A stretch of DNA of 64,000 nucleotides from Thereva unica. Taxonomy: Eukaryota; Arthropoda; Insecta; Diptera; Therevidae. The notes under the pieces are model-generated. The model worked only from the letters and a program-made list of their open reading frames with translations, was not told the origin of the DNA and ran no database searches. This document shows, piece by piece, positions 21,951 through 34,860 of the stretch. A program made the translations under genes and the position numbers. The stretch covers positions 17,187,676 through 17,251,675 of the forward strand of contig OX465286.1 of assembly GCA_949987705.1 (NCBI GenBank), read 5' to 3'. Each line of letters starts with the position of its first letter. Position 1 is the first letter of the stretch.

Positions 21951-24900
21951 ATTTGGTCCCGAAATAACAAGGGGTTCGGGAGTTATGGCCGGTTTTGTGA
22001 ATGGCCAAAGGAGGGTACAAAATAGCCATTATCTCGGGAAATACTGGTCAGCCCGGGGTGGGATTGAAATCACAGACTCCCTGCGAGGTCCCTAACAATT
22101 TCCCATCAAAAAAAGGGCCACTCCAGAAATTGCCCAAAACCGGAAATTTTCAAAGGGGTACCCCTTTGGATATTTTTGGGTAATTTTTCGAAAGTGCTCG
22201 GATCTGGATGAATGGGGCATCGTTGGAAAGGGCTCGCTCCCCCGAGTTCAACGCACGAAATTTGGTCCCGAAATAACAAGGGGTTCGGGAGTTATGGCCG
22301 GTTTTGTGAATGGCCAAAGGAGGGTACAAAATAGCCATTATCTCGGGAAATACTGGTCAGCCCGGGGTGGGATTGAAATCACAGACTCCCTGCGAGGTCC
22401 CTAACAATTTCCCATCAAAAAAAGGGCCACTCCAGAAATTGCCCAAAACCGGAAATTTTCAAAGGGGTACCCCTTTGGATATTTTTGGGTAATTTTTCGA
22501 AAGTGCTCGGATCTGGATGAATGGGGCATCGTTGGAAAGGGCTCGCTCCCCCGAGTTCAACGCACGAAATTTGGTCTCAAAATTCCAAAGGGTTCGGGAG
22601 TTATGGCCGGTTTTGTGAATGGCCAAAGGAGGGTACAAAATAGCCATTATCTCGGGAAATACTGGTCAGCCCGGGGTGGGATTGAAATCACAGACTCCCT
22701 GCGAGGTCCCTAACAATTTCCCATCAAAAAAAGGGCCACTCCAGAAATTGCCCAAAACCGGAAATTTTCAAAGGGGTACCCCTTTGGATATTTTTGGGTA
22801 ATTTTTCGAAAGTGCTCGGATCTGGATGAATGGGGCATCGTTGGAAAGGGCTCGCTCCCCCGAGTTCAGCGCACTTTATTTGGTCCCGAAATAGCAAGGG
22901 GTTCGGGAGTTATGGCCGGTTTTGTGAATGGCCAAAGGAGGGTACAAAATAGCCATTATCTCGGGAAATACTGGTCAGCCCGGGGTGGGATTGAAATCAC
23001 AGACTCCCTGCGAGGTCCCTAACAATTTCCCATCAAAAAAAGGGCCACTCCAGAAATTGCCCAAAACCGGAAATTTTCAAAGGGGTACCCCTTTGGATAT
23101 TTTTGGGTAATTTTTCGAAAGTGCTCGGATCTGGATGAATGGGGCATCGTTGGAAAGGGCTCGCTCCCCCGAGTTCAACGCACGAAATTTGGTCCCGAAA
23201 TAACAAGGGGTTCGGGAGTTATGGCCGGTTTTGTGAATGGCCAAAGGAGGGTACAAAATAGCCATTATCTCGGGAAATACTGGTCAGCCCGGGGTGGGAT
23301 TGAAATCACAGACTCCCTGCGAGGTCCCTAACAATTTCCCATCAAAAAAAGGGCCACTCCAGAAATTGCCCAAAACCGGAAATTTTCAAAGGGGTACCCC
23401 TTTGGATATTTTTGGGTAAATTTTCGAAAGTGCTCGGATCTGGATGAATGGGGCATCGTTGGAAAGGGCTCACTCCCCCGAGTTCAACGCACGAAATTTG
23501 GTCCCAAAATTCCAAAGGGTTCGGGAGTTATGGCCGGTTTTGTGAATGGCCAAAGGAGGGTACAAAATAGCCATTATCTCGGGAAATACTGGTCAGCCTG
23601 GGGTGGGATTGAAATCACAGACTCCCTGCGAGGTCCCTAACAATTTCCGATCAAAAAAAGGGCCACTCCAGAAATTGCCCAAAACCGGAAATTTTCAAAG
23701 GGGTACCCCTTTGGATATTTTTGGGTAATTTTTCGAAAGTGCTCGGATCTGGATGAATGGGGCATCGTTGGAAAGGGCTCGCTCCCCCGAGTTCAGCGCA
23801 CTTTATTTGGTCTCGAAATAACAAGGAGTTCGGGAGTTATGGCCGGTTTTGTGAATGGCCAAAGGAGGGTACAAAATAGCCATTATCTCGGGAAATACTG
23901 GTCAGCCCGGGGTGGGATTGAAATCACAGACTCCCTGCGAGGTCCCTAACAATTTCCCATCAAAAAAAGGGCCACTCCAGAAATTGCCCAAAACCGGAAA
24001 TTTTCAAAGGGGTACCCCTTTGGATATTTTTGGGTAATTTTTCGAAAGTGCTCGGATCTGGATGAATGGGGCATCGTTGGAAAGGGCTCGCTCCCCCGAG
24101 TTCAGCGCACTTTATTTGGTCCCGAAATAACAAGGGGTTCGGGAGTTATGGCCGGTTTTGTGAATGGCCAAAGGAGGGTACAAAATAGCCATTATCTCGG
24201 GAAATACTGGTCAGCCCGGGGTGGGATTGAAATCACAGACTCCCTGCGAGGTCCCTAACAATTTCCCATCAAAAAAAGGGCCACTCCAGAAATTGCCCAA
24301 AACCGGAAATTTTCAAAGGGGTACCCCTTTGGATATTTTTGGGTAATTTTTCGAAAGTGCTCGGATCTGGATGAATGGGGCATCGTTGGAAAGGGCTCGC
24401 TCCCCCGAGTTCAGCGCACTTTATTTGGTCCCGAAATAACAAGGGGTTCGGGAGTTATGGCCGGTTTTGTGAATGGCCAAAGGAGGGTACAAAATAGCCA
24501 TTATCTCGGGAAATACTGGTCAGTTCGGGGTGGGATTGAAATCACAGACTCCCTGCGAGGTCCCTAACAATTTCCCATCAAAAAAAGGGCCACTCCAGAA
24601 ATTGCCCAAAACCGGAAATTTTCAAAGGGGTACCCCTTTGGATATTTTTGGGTAATTTTTCGAAAGTGCTCGGATCTGGATGAATGGGGCATCGTTGGAA
24701 AGGGCTCGCTCCCCCGAGTTCAACGCACGAAATTTGGTCCCGAAATAACAAGGGGTTCGGGAGTTATGGCCGGTTTTGTGAATGGCCAAAGGAGGGTACA
24801 AAATAGCCATTATCTCGGGAAATACTGGTCAGCCCGGGGTGGGATTGAAATCACAGACTCCCTGCGAGGTCCCTAACAATTTCCCATCAAAAAAAGGGCC

Positions 24901-27900
24901 ACTCCAGAAATTGCCCAAAACCGGAAATTTTCAAAGGGGTACCCCTTTGGATATTTTTGGGTAATTTTTCGAAAGTGCTCGGATCTGGATGAATGGGGCA
25001 TCGTTGGAAAGGGCTCACTCCCCCGAGTTCAACGCACGAAATTTGGTCCCAAAATTCCAAAGGGTTCGGGAGTTATGGCCGGTTTTGTGAATGGCCAAAG
25101 GAGGGTACAAAATAGCCATTATCTCGGGAAATACTGGTCAGCCTGGGGTGGGATTGAAATCACAGACTCCATGCGAGGTCCCTAACAATTTCCGATCAAA
25201 AAAAGGGCCACTCCAGAAATTGCCCAAAACCGGAAATTTTCAAAGGGGTACCCCTTTGGATATTTTTGGGTAATTTTTCGAAAGTGCTCGGATCTGGATG
25301 AATGGGGCATCGTTGGAAAGGGCTCGCTCCCCCGAGTTCAGCGCACTTTATTTGGTCTCGAAATAACAAGGAGTTCGGGAGTTATGGCCGGTTTTGTGAA
25401 TGGCCAAAGGAGGGTACAAAATAGCCATTATCTCGGGAAATACTGGTCAGCCCGGGGTGGGATTGAAATCACAGACTCCCTGCGAGGTCCCTAACAATTT
25501 CCCATCAAAAAAAGGGCCACTCCAGAAATTGCCCAAAACCGGAAATTTTCAAAGGGGTACCCCTTTGGATATTTTTGGGTAATTTTTCGAAAGTGCTCGG
25601 ATCTGGATGAATGGGGCATCGTTGGAAAGGGCTCGCTCCCCCGAGTTCAGCGCACTTTATTTGGTCCCGAAATAACAAGGGGTTCGGGAGTTATGGCCGG
25701 TTTTGTGAATGGCCAAAGGAGGGTACAAAATAGCCATTATCTCGGGAAATACTGGTCAGCCCGGGGTGGGATTGAAATCACAGACTCCCTGCGAGGTCCC
25801 TAACAATTTCCCATCAAAAAAAGGGCCACTCCAGAAATTGCCCAAAACCGGAAATTTTCAAAGGGATACCCCTTTGGATATTTTTGGGTAATTTTTCGAA
25901 AGTGCTCGGATCTGGATGAATGGGGCATCGTTGGAAAGGGCTCGCTCCCCCGAGTTCAGCGCACTTTATTTGGTCCCGAAATAACAAGGGGTTCGGGAGT
26001 TATGGCCGGTTTTGTGAATGGCCAAAGGAGGGTACAAAATAGCCATTATCTCGGGAAATACTGGTCAGTTCGGGGTGGGATTGAAATCACAGACTCCCTG
26101 CGAGGTCCCTAACAATTTCCCATCAAAAAAAGGGCCACTCCAGAAATTGCCCAAAACCGGAAATTTTCAAAGGGGTACCCCTTTGGATATTTTTGGGTAA
26201 TTTTTCGAAAGTGCTCGGATCTGGATGAATGGGGCATCGTTGGAAAGGGCTCGCTCCCCCGAGTTCAACGCACGAAATTTGGTCCCAAAATTCCAAAGGG
26301 TTCGGGAGTTATGGCCGGTTTTGTGAATGGCCAAAGGAGGGTACAAAATAGCCATTATCTCGGGAAATACTGGTCAGCCCGGGGTGGGATTGAAATCACA
26401 GACTCCCTGCGAGGTCCCTAACAATTTCCCATCAAAAAAAGGGCCACTCCAGAAATTGCCCAAAACCGGAAATTTTCAAAGGGGTACCCCTTTGGATATT
26501 TTTGGGTAATTTTTCGAAAGTGCTCGGATCTGGATGAATGGGGCATCGTTGGAAAGGGCTCGCTCCCCCGAGTTCAACGCACGAAATTTGGTCCCAAAAT
26601 TCCAAAGGGTTCGGGAGTTATGGCCGGTTTTGTGAATGGCCAAAGGAGGGTACAAAATAGCCATTATCTCGGGAAATACTGGTCAGCCCGGGGTGGGATT
26701 GAAATCACAGACTCCCTGCGAGGTCCCTAACAATTTCCCATCAAAAAAAGGGCCACTCCAGAAATTGCCCAAAACCGGAAATTTTCAAAGGGGTACCCCT
26801 TTGGATATTTTTGGGTAATTTTTCGAAAGTGCTCGGATCTGGATGAATGGGGCATCGTTGGAAAGGGCTCGCTCCCCCGAGTTCAGCGCACTTTATTTGG
26901 TCCCGAAATAACAAGGGGTTCGGGAGTTATGGCCGGTTTTGTGAATGGCCAAAGGAGGGTACAAAATAGCCATTATCTCGGGAAATACTGGTCAGCCCGG
27001 GGTGGGATTGAAATCACAGACTCCCTGCGAGGTCCCTAACAATTTCCCATCAAAAAAAGGGCCACTCCAGAAATTGCCCAAAACCGGAAATTTTCAAAGG
27101 GGTACCCCTTTGGATATTTTTGGGTAATTTTTCGAAAGTGCTCGGATCTGGATGAATGGGGCATCGTTGGAAAGGGCTCGCTCCCCCGAGTTCAGCGCAC
27201 TTTATTTGGTCCCGAAATAACAAGGGGTTCGGGAGTTATGGCCGGTTTTGTGAATGGCCAAAGGAGGGTACAAAATAGCCATTATCTCGGGAAATACTGG
27301 TCAGTTCGGGGTGGGATTGAAATCACAGACTCCCTGCGAGGTCCCTAACAATTTCCCATCAAAAAAAGGGCCACTCCAGAAATTGCCCAAAACCGGAAAT
27401 TTTCAAAGGGGTACCCCTTTGGATATTTTTGGGTAATTTTTCGAAAGTGCTCGGATCTGGATGAATGGGGCATCGTTGGAAAGGGCTCGCTCCCCCGAGT
27501 TCAACGCACGAAATTTGGTCCCAAAATTCCAAAGGGTTCGGGAGTTATGGCCGGTTTTGTGAATGGCCAAAGGAGGGTACAAAATAGCCATTATCTCGGG
27601 AAATACTGGTCAGCCCGGGGTGGGATTGAAATCACAGACTCCCTGCGAGGTCCCTAACAATTTCCCATCAAAAAAAGGGCCACTCCAGAAATTGCCCAAA
27701 ACCGGAAATTTTCAAAGGGGTACCCCTTTGGATATTTTTGGGTAATTTTTCGAAAGTGCTCGGATCTGGATGAATGGGGCATCGTTGGAAAGGGCTCGCT
27801 CCCCCGAGTTCAGCGCACTTTATGTGGTCCCGAAATAACAAGGGGTTCGGGAGTTATGGCCGGTTTTGTGAATGGCCAAAGGAGGGTACAAAATAGCCAT

Positions 27901-29170
27901 TATCTCGGGAAATACTGGTCAGCCCGGGGTGGGATTGAAATCACAGACTCCCTGCGAGGTCCCTAACAATTTCCCATCAAAAAAAGGGCCACTCCAGAAA
28001 TTGCCCAAAACCGGAAATTTTCAAAGGGGTACCCCTTTGGATATTTTTGGGTAATTTTTCGAAAGTGCTCGGATCTGGATGAATGGGGCATCGTTGGAAA
28101 GGGCTCGCTCCCCCGAGTTCAACGCACGAAATTTGGTCCCAAAATTCCAAAGGGTAAGGGAGTTATGGCCGGTTTTGTGAATGGCCAAAGGAGGGTACAA
28201 AATAGCCATTATCTCGGGAAATACTGGTCAGCCCGGGGTGGGATTGAAATCACAGACTCCCTGCGAGGTCCCTAACAATTTCCCATCAAAAAAAGGGCCA
28301 CTCCAGAAATTGCCCAAAACCGGAAATTTTCAAAGGGGTACCCCTTTGGATATTTTTGGGTAATTTTTCGAAAGCGCTCGGATCTGGATGAATGGGGCAT
28401 CGTTGGAAAGGGCTCGCTCCCCCGAGTTCAGCGCACTTTATTTGGTCCCGAAATAACAAGGGGTTCGGGAGTTATGGCCGGTTTTGTGAATGGCCAAAGG
28501 AGGGTACAAAATAGCCATTATCTCGGGAAATACTGGTCAGCCCGGGGTGGGATTGAAATCACAGACTCCCTGCGAGGTCCCTAACAATTTCCCATCAAAA
28601 AAAGGGCCACTCCAGAAATTGCCCAAAACCGGAAATTTTCAAAGGGGTACCCCTTTGGATATTTTTGGGTAATTTTTCGAAAGCGCTCGGATCTGGATGA
28701 ATGGGGCATCGTTGGAAAGGGCTCGCTCCCCCGAGTTCAGCGCACTTTATTTGGTCCCGAAATAACAAGGGGTTCGGGAGTTATGGCCGGTTTTGTGAAT
28801 GGCCAAAGGAGGGTACAAAATAGCCATTATCTCGGGAAATACTGGTCAGCCCGGGGTGGGATTGAAATCACAGACTCCCTGCGAGGTCCCTAACAATTTC
28901 CCATCAAAAAAAGGGCCACTCCAGAAATTGCCCAAAACCGGAAATTTTCAAAGGGGTACCCCTTTGGATATTTTTGGGTAATTTTTCGAAAGTGCTCGGA
29001 TCTGGATGAATGGGGCATCGTTGGAAAGGGCTCGCTCCCCCGAGTTCAACGCACGAAATTTGGTCCCGAAATAACAAGGGGTTCGGGAGTTATGGCCGGT
29101 TTTGTGAATGGCCAAAGGAGGGTACAAAATAGCCATTATCTCGGGAAATACTGGTCAGCCCGGGGTGGGA
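21951..29170 (+). repeat. Type B satellite block 2 (~23 monomers)
   Basis: These are 309-bp type B monomers of two subtypes. B1 has GCACTTTATTTGGTCCCGAA; B2 has GCACGAAATTTGGTCCCAAA. Some are recombinant (B2 start, B1 end), as at 22255, 24728 and 29050. Each unit has the 18-bp palindrome CAAAGGGGTACCCCTTTG. The 60-codon plus and 62-codon minus frames in each monomer are not genes. Confidence 0.93.
23466..26555 (+). repeat. 1545-bp pentameric higher-order repeat in type B (two copies)
   Basis: Diagnostic changes recur at a shift of 5 x 309 bp: GGCTCACTCCC (23468 and 25013), CAGCCTGGGG (23596 and 25141), AATTTCCGATC (23642 and 25187), CTCGAAATAACAAGGAG (near 23812 and 25357), CAGTTCGGGG (24531 and 26066). 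The last mark appears again after four monomers (27302). Confidence 0.85.
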
Positions 29171-30597
29171 TTGAATTCACAGCCTCCCTGGGAGGTCCCT
29201 AACAATTTCCCATCCAAAAAAGGGCCACTCCAGAATTTTCCCAAAACCGGAAAATTTTCAAAGGGGTACCCCTTGGGATATTTTTGGTCGATTTCACGAA
29301 AGTGCTGGGATCTTAATGAATGGGGTATCGTTGGAAAGGGCTCGCTCCCCCGAGTTCAGCGCACTTGATTTGGTCCAGAAATTCCAAGGGATTCGGGAGA
29401 TATCCCCTCTTTTGTGATTTCCCCAAGGGGGCTGCAGAATGCCCATTATCTCGGGAAATACTGGTCAGCCCGGGGTGGGATTGAATTCACAGCCTCCCTG
29501 GGAGGTCCCTAACAATTTCCCATCCAAAAAAGGGCCACTCCAGAATTTTCCCAAAACCGGAAAATTTTCAAAGGGGTACCCCTTGGGATATTTTTGGTCG
29601 ATTTCACGAAAGTGCTGGGATCTTAATGAATGGGGTATCGTTGGAAAGGGCTCGCTCCCCCGAGTTCAGCGCACTTGATTTGGTCCAGAAATTCCAAGGG
29701 ATTCGGGAGATATCCCCTCTTTTGTGATTTCCCCAAGCGGGGCTGCAGAATGCCCATTATCTCGGGAAATACTGGTCAGCCCGGGGTGGGATTGAATTCA
29801 CAGCCTCCCTGGGAGGTCCCTAACAATTTCCCATCCAAAAAAGGGCCACTCCAGAATTTTCCCAAAACCGGAAAATTTTCAAAGGGGTACCCCTTGGGAT
29901 ATTTTTGGTCGATTTCACCAAAGTGCTGGGATCTTAATGAATGGGGTATCGTTGGAAAGGGCTCGCTCCCCCGAGTTCAGCGCACTTGATTTGGTCCAGA
30001 AATTCCAAGGGGTTCGGGAGATATCCCCTCTTTTGTGATTTCCCCAAGCGGGGCTGCAGAATGCCCATTATCTCGGGAAATACTGGTCAGCCCGGGGTGG
30101 GATTGAATTCACAGCCTCCCTGGGAGGTCCCTAACAATTTCCCATCCCAAAAAGGGCCACTCCAGAATTTTCCCAAAACCGGAAAATTTTCAAAGGGGTA
30201 CCCCTTGGGATATTTTTGGTCGATTTCACGAAAGTGCTGGGATCTTAATGAATGGGGTATCGTTGGAAAGGGCTCGCTCCCCCGAGTTCAGCGCACTTGG
30301 TTTGGTCCAGAAATTCCAAGGGGTTCGGGAGATATCCCCTGTTTTGTGATTTCCCCAAGGGGGGCTGCAGAATGCCCATTATCTCGGGAAATACTGGTCA
30401 GCCCGGGGTGGGATTGAATTCACAGCCTCCCTGGGAGGTCCCTAACAATTTCCCATCCAAAAAAGGGCCACTCCAGAATTTTCCCAAAACCGGAAAATTT
30501 TCAAAGGGATATTTTTGGTCGATTTCACGAAAGTGCTGGGATCTTAATGAATGGGGTATCGTTGGAAAGGGCTCGCTCCCCCGAGTTCAGCGCACTT
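29171..30597 (+). repeat. Type A satellite block 3
   Basis: About 4.6 type A monomers are bounded by the same B-to-A and A-to-B junctions as block 2. The terminal hybrid monomer carries the same ~12-bp deletion (near 30505). One monomer has CACCAAAG for CACGAAAG near 29918. Confidence 0.92.
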
Positions 30598-31009
30598 TAT
30601 TTGGTCCCGAAATAACAAGGGGTTCGGGAGTTATGGCCGGTTTTGTGAATGGCCAAAGGAGGGTACAAAATAGCCATTATCTCGGGAAATACTGGTCAGC
30701 CCGGGGTGGGATTGAAATCACAGACTCCCTGCGAGGTCCCTAACAATTTCCCATCAAAAAAAGGGCCACTCCAGAAATTGCCCAAAACCGGAAATTTTCA
30801 AAGGGATACCCCTTTGGATATTTTTGGGTAATTTTTCGAAAGTGCTCGGATCTGGATGAATTGGGCATCGTTGGAAAGGGCTCGCTCCCCCGAGTTCAGC
30901 GCACTTTATTTGGTCCCGAAATAGCAAGGGGTTCGGGAGTTATGGCCGGTTTTGTGAATGGCCAAAGGAGGGTACAAAATAGCCATTATCTCGGGAAATA
31001 CTGGTCAGC

Positions 31010-34000
31010 CCGGGTGGGATTGAAATCACAGACTCCCTGCGAGGTCCCTAACAATTTCCCATCAAAAAAAAAGCCACTCCAGAAATTGCCCAAAACCGGA
31101 AATTTTCAAAGGGGTACCCCTTTGGATATTTTTGGGTAATTTTTCGAAAGTGCTCGGATCTGGATGAATGGGGCATCGTTGGAAAGGGCTCGCTCCCCCG
31201 AGTTCAGCGCACTTTATTTGGTCCCGAAATAACAAGGGGTTCGGCAGTTATGGCCGGTTTTGTGAATGGCCAAAGGAGGGTACAAAATAGCCATTATCTC
31301 GGGAAATACTGGTCAGCCCGGGTGGGATTGAAATCACAGACTCCCTGCGAGGTCCCTAACAATTTCCCATCAAAAAAAGCCACTCCAGAAATTGCCCAAA
31401 ACCGGAAATTTTCAAAGGGGTACCCCTTTGGATATTTTTGGGTAATTTTTCGAAAGTGCTCGGATCTGGATGAATGGGGCATCGTTGGAAAGGGCTCGCT
31501 CCCCCGAGTTCAACGCACTTTATTTGGTCCCGAAATAACAAGGGGTTCGGGAGTTATGGCCGGTTTTGTGAATGGCCAAAGGAGGGTACAAAACAGCCAT
31601 TATCTCGGGAAATACTGGTCAGCCCGGGGTGGGATTGAAATCACAGACTCCCTGCGAGGTCCCTAACAATTTCCCATAAAAAAAAAGCCACTCCAGAAAT
31701 TGCCCAAAACCGGAAATTTTCAAAGCGGTACCCCTTTGGATATTTTTGGGTAATTTTTCGAAAGTGCTCGGATCTGGATGAATGGGGCATCGTTGGAAAG
31801 GGCTCGCTCCCCCGAGTTCAGCGCACTTTATTTGGTCCCGAAATAACAAGGGGTTCGGGAGTTATGGCCGGTTTTGTGAATGGCCAAAGGAGGGTACAAA
31901 ATAGCCATTATCTCGGGAAATACTGGTCAGCCCGGGGTGGGATTGAAATCACAGACTCCCTGCGAGGTCCCTAACAATTTCCCATCAAAAAAAGGGCCAC
32001 TCCAGAAATTGCCCAAAACCGGAAATTTTCAAAGGGGTACCCCTTTGGATATTTTTGGGTAATTTTTCGAAAGTGCTCGGATCTGGATGAATGGGGCATC
32101 GTTGGAAAGGGCTCGCTCCCCCGAGTTCAGCGCACTTTATTTGGTCCCGAAATAACAAGGGGTTCGGGAGTTATGGCCGGTTTTGTGAATGGCCAAAGGA
32201 GGGTACAAAATAGCCATTATCTCGGGAAATACTGGTCAGCCCGGGGTGGGATTGAAATCACAGACTCCCTGCGAGGTCCCTAACAATTTCCCATCAAAAA
32301 AAGGGCCACTCCAGAAATTGCCCAAAACCGGAAATTTTCAAAGGGCCCTTTGGATATTTTTGGGTAATTTTTCGAAAGTGCTCGGATCTGGATGAATGGG
32401 GCATCGTTGGAAAGGGCTCGCTCCCCCGAGTTCAACGCACGAAATTTGGTCCCAAAATTCCAAAGGGTTCGGGAGTTATGGCCGGTTTTGTGAATGGCCA
32501 AAGGAGGGTACAAAATAGCCATTATCTCGGGAAATACTGGTCAGCCCGGGGTGGGATTGAAATCACAGACTCCCTGCGAGGTCCTTAACAATTTCCCATC
32601 AAAAAAAGGGCCACTCCAGAAATTGCCCAAAACCGGAAATTTTCGAATATTTTTGGATATTTTTGGGTAATTTTTCGAAAGTGCTCGGATCTGGATGAAT
32701 GGGGCATCGTTGGAAAGGGCTCGCTCCCCCGAGTTCAGCGCACTTTATTTGGTCCCGAAATAACAAGGGGTTCGGGAGTTATGGCCGGTTTTGTGAATGG
32801 CCAAAGGAGGGTACAAAATAGCCATTATCTCGGGAAATACTGATCAGCCCGGGGTGGGATTGAAATCACAGACTCCCTGGGAGGTCCCTAACAATTTCCC
32901 ATCAAAAAAAGGGCCACTCCAGAAATTGCCCAAAACCGGAAATTTTCAAAGGGGTACCCCTTTGGATATTTTTGGGTAATTTTTCGAAAGTGCTCGGATC
33001 TGGATGAATGGGGCATCGTTGGAAAGGGCTCGCTCCCCCGAGTTCAACGCACGAAATTTGGTCCCAAAATTCCAAAGGGTTCGGGAGTTATGGCCGGTTT
33101 TGTGAATGGCCAAAGGAGGGTACAAAATAGCCATTATCTCGGGAAATACTGGTCAGCCCGGGGTGGGATTGAAATCACAGACTCCCTGCGAGGTCCTTAA
33201 CAATTTCCCATCAAAAAAAGGGCCACTCCAGAAATTGCCCAAAACCGGAAATTTTCGAAGGGGTACCCCTTTGGATATTTTTGGGTAATTTTTCGAAAGT
33301 GCTCGGATCTGGATGAATGGGGCATCGTTGGAAAGGGCTCGCTCCCCCGAGTTCAGCGCACTTTATTTGGTCCCGAAATAACAAGGGGTTCGGGAGTTAT
33401 GGCCGGTTTTGTGAATGGCCAAAGGAGGGTACAAAATAGCCATTATCTCGGGAAATACTGATCAGCCCGGGGTGGGATTGAAATCACAGACTCCCTGCGA
33501 GGTCCCTAACAATTTCCCATCAAAAAAAGGGCCACTCCAGAAATTGCCCAAAACCGGAAATTTTCAAAGGGGTACCCCTTTGGATATTTTTGGGTAATTT
33601 TTCGAAAGTGCTCGGATCTGGATGAATGGGGCATCGTTGGAAAGGGCTCGCTCCCCCTAGTTCAACGCACTTTATTTGGTCCCGAAATAACAAGGGGTTC
33701 GGGAGTTATGGCCGGTTTTGTGAATGGCCAAAGGAGGGTACAAAACAGCCATTATCTCGGGAAATACTGGTCAGCCCGGGGTGGGATTGAAATCACAGAC
33801 TCCCTGCGAGGTCCCTAACAATTTCCCATCAAAAAAAGGGCCACTCCAGAAATTGCCCAAAACCGGAAATTTTCAAAGGGGATATTTTTGGGTAATTTTT
33901 CGAAAGTGCTCGGATCTGGATGAATGGGGCATCGTTGGAAAGGGCTCGCTCCCCCGAGTTCAGCGCACTTTATTTGGTCCCGAAATAACAAGGGGTTCGG

Positions 34001-34860
34001 GAGTTATGGCCGGTTTTGTGAATGGCCAAAGGAGGGTACAAACTAGCCATTATCTCGGGAAATACTGGTCAGCCCGGGTGGGATTGAAATCACAGACTCC
34101 CTGCGAGGTCCCTAACAATTTCCCATCAAAAAAAAACCACTCCAGAAATTGCCCAAAACCGGAAATTTTCAAAGGGGTACCCCTTTGGATATTTTTGGGT
34201 AATTTTTCGAAAGTGCTCGGATCTGGATGAATGGGGCATCGTTGGGTTCGGGAGTTATGGCCGGTTTTGTGAATGGCCAAAGGAGGGTACAAAATAGCCA
34301 TTATCTCGGGAAATATTGGTCAGCCCGGGGTGGGATTGAAATCACAGACTCCCTGCGAGGTCCTTAACAATTTCCCATCAAAAAAAGGGCCACTCCAGAA
34401 ATTGCCCAAAACCGGAAATTTTCGAAGGGGTACCCCTTTGGATATTTTTGGGTAATTTTTCGAAAGTGCTCGGATCTGGATGAATGGGGCATCGTTGGAA
34501 AGGGCTCGCTCCCCCGAGTTCAGCGCACTTTATTTGGTCCCGAAATAACAAGGGGTTCGGGAGTTATGGCCGGTTTTGTGAATGGCCAAAGGAGGGTACA
34601 AACTAGCCATTATCTCGGGAAATACTGGTCAGCCCGGGTGGGATTGAAATCACAGACTCCCTGCGAGGTCCCTAACAATTTCCCATCAAAAAAAAAGCCA
34701 CTCCAGAAATTGCCCAAAACCGGAAATTTTCAAAGGGGTACCCCTTTGGATATTTTTGGGTAATTTTTCGAAAGTGCTCGGATCTGGATGAATGGGGCAT
34801 CGTTGGGTTCGAGAGTTATGGCCGGTTTTGTGAATGGCCAAAGGAGGGTACAAAATAGCC
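31010..34860 (+). repeat. Indel-rich zone of the type B array with ~2037-bp internal duplication
   Basis: Monomers here carry many small indels: CAGCCCGGGTGGG with one G fewer, shortened or lengthened A runs before GCCACTCC, losses around the KpnI palindrome (32341, 32641, 33879), and a ~60-bp deletion joining CATCGTTGGG to TTCG (34245 and 34803). Two monomers with TGATCAG plus CTCCCTGGGAG lie 2037 bp apart (near 32840 and 34877). Confidence 0.8.
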
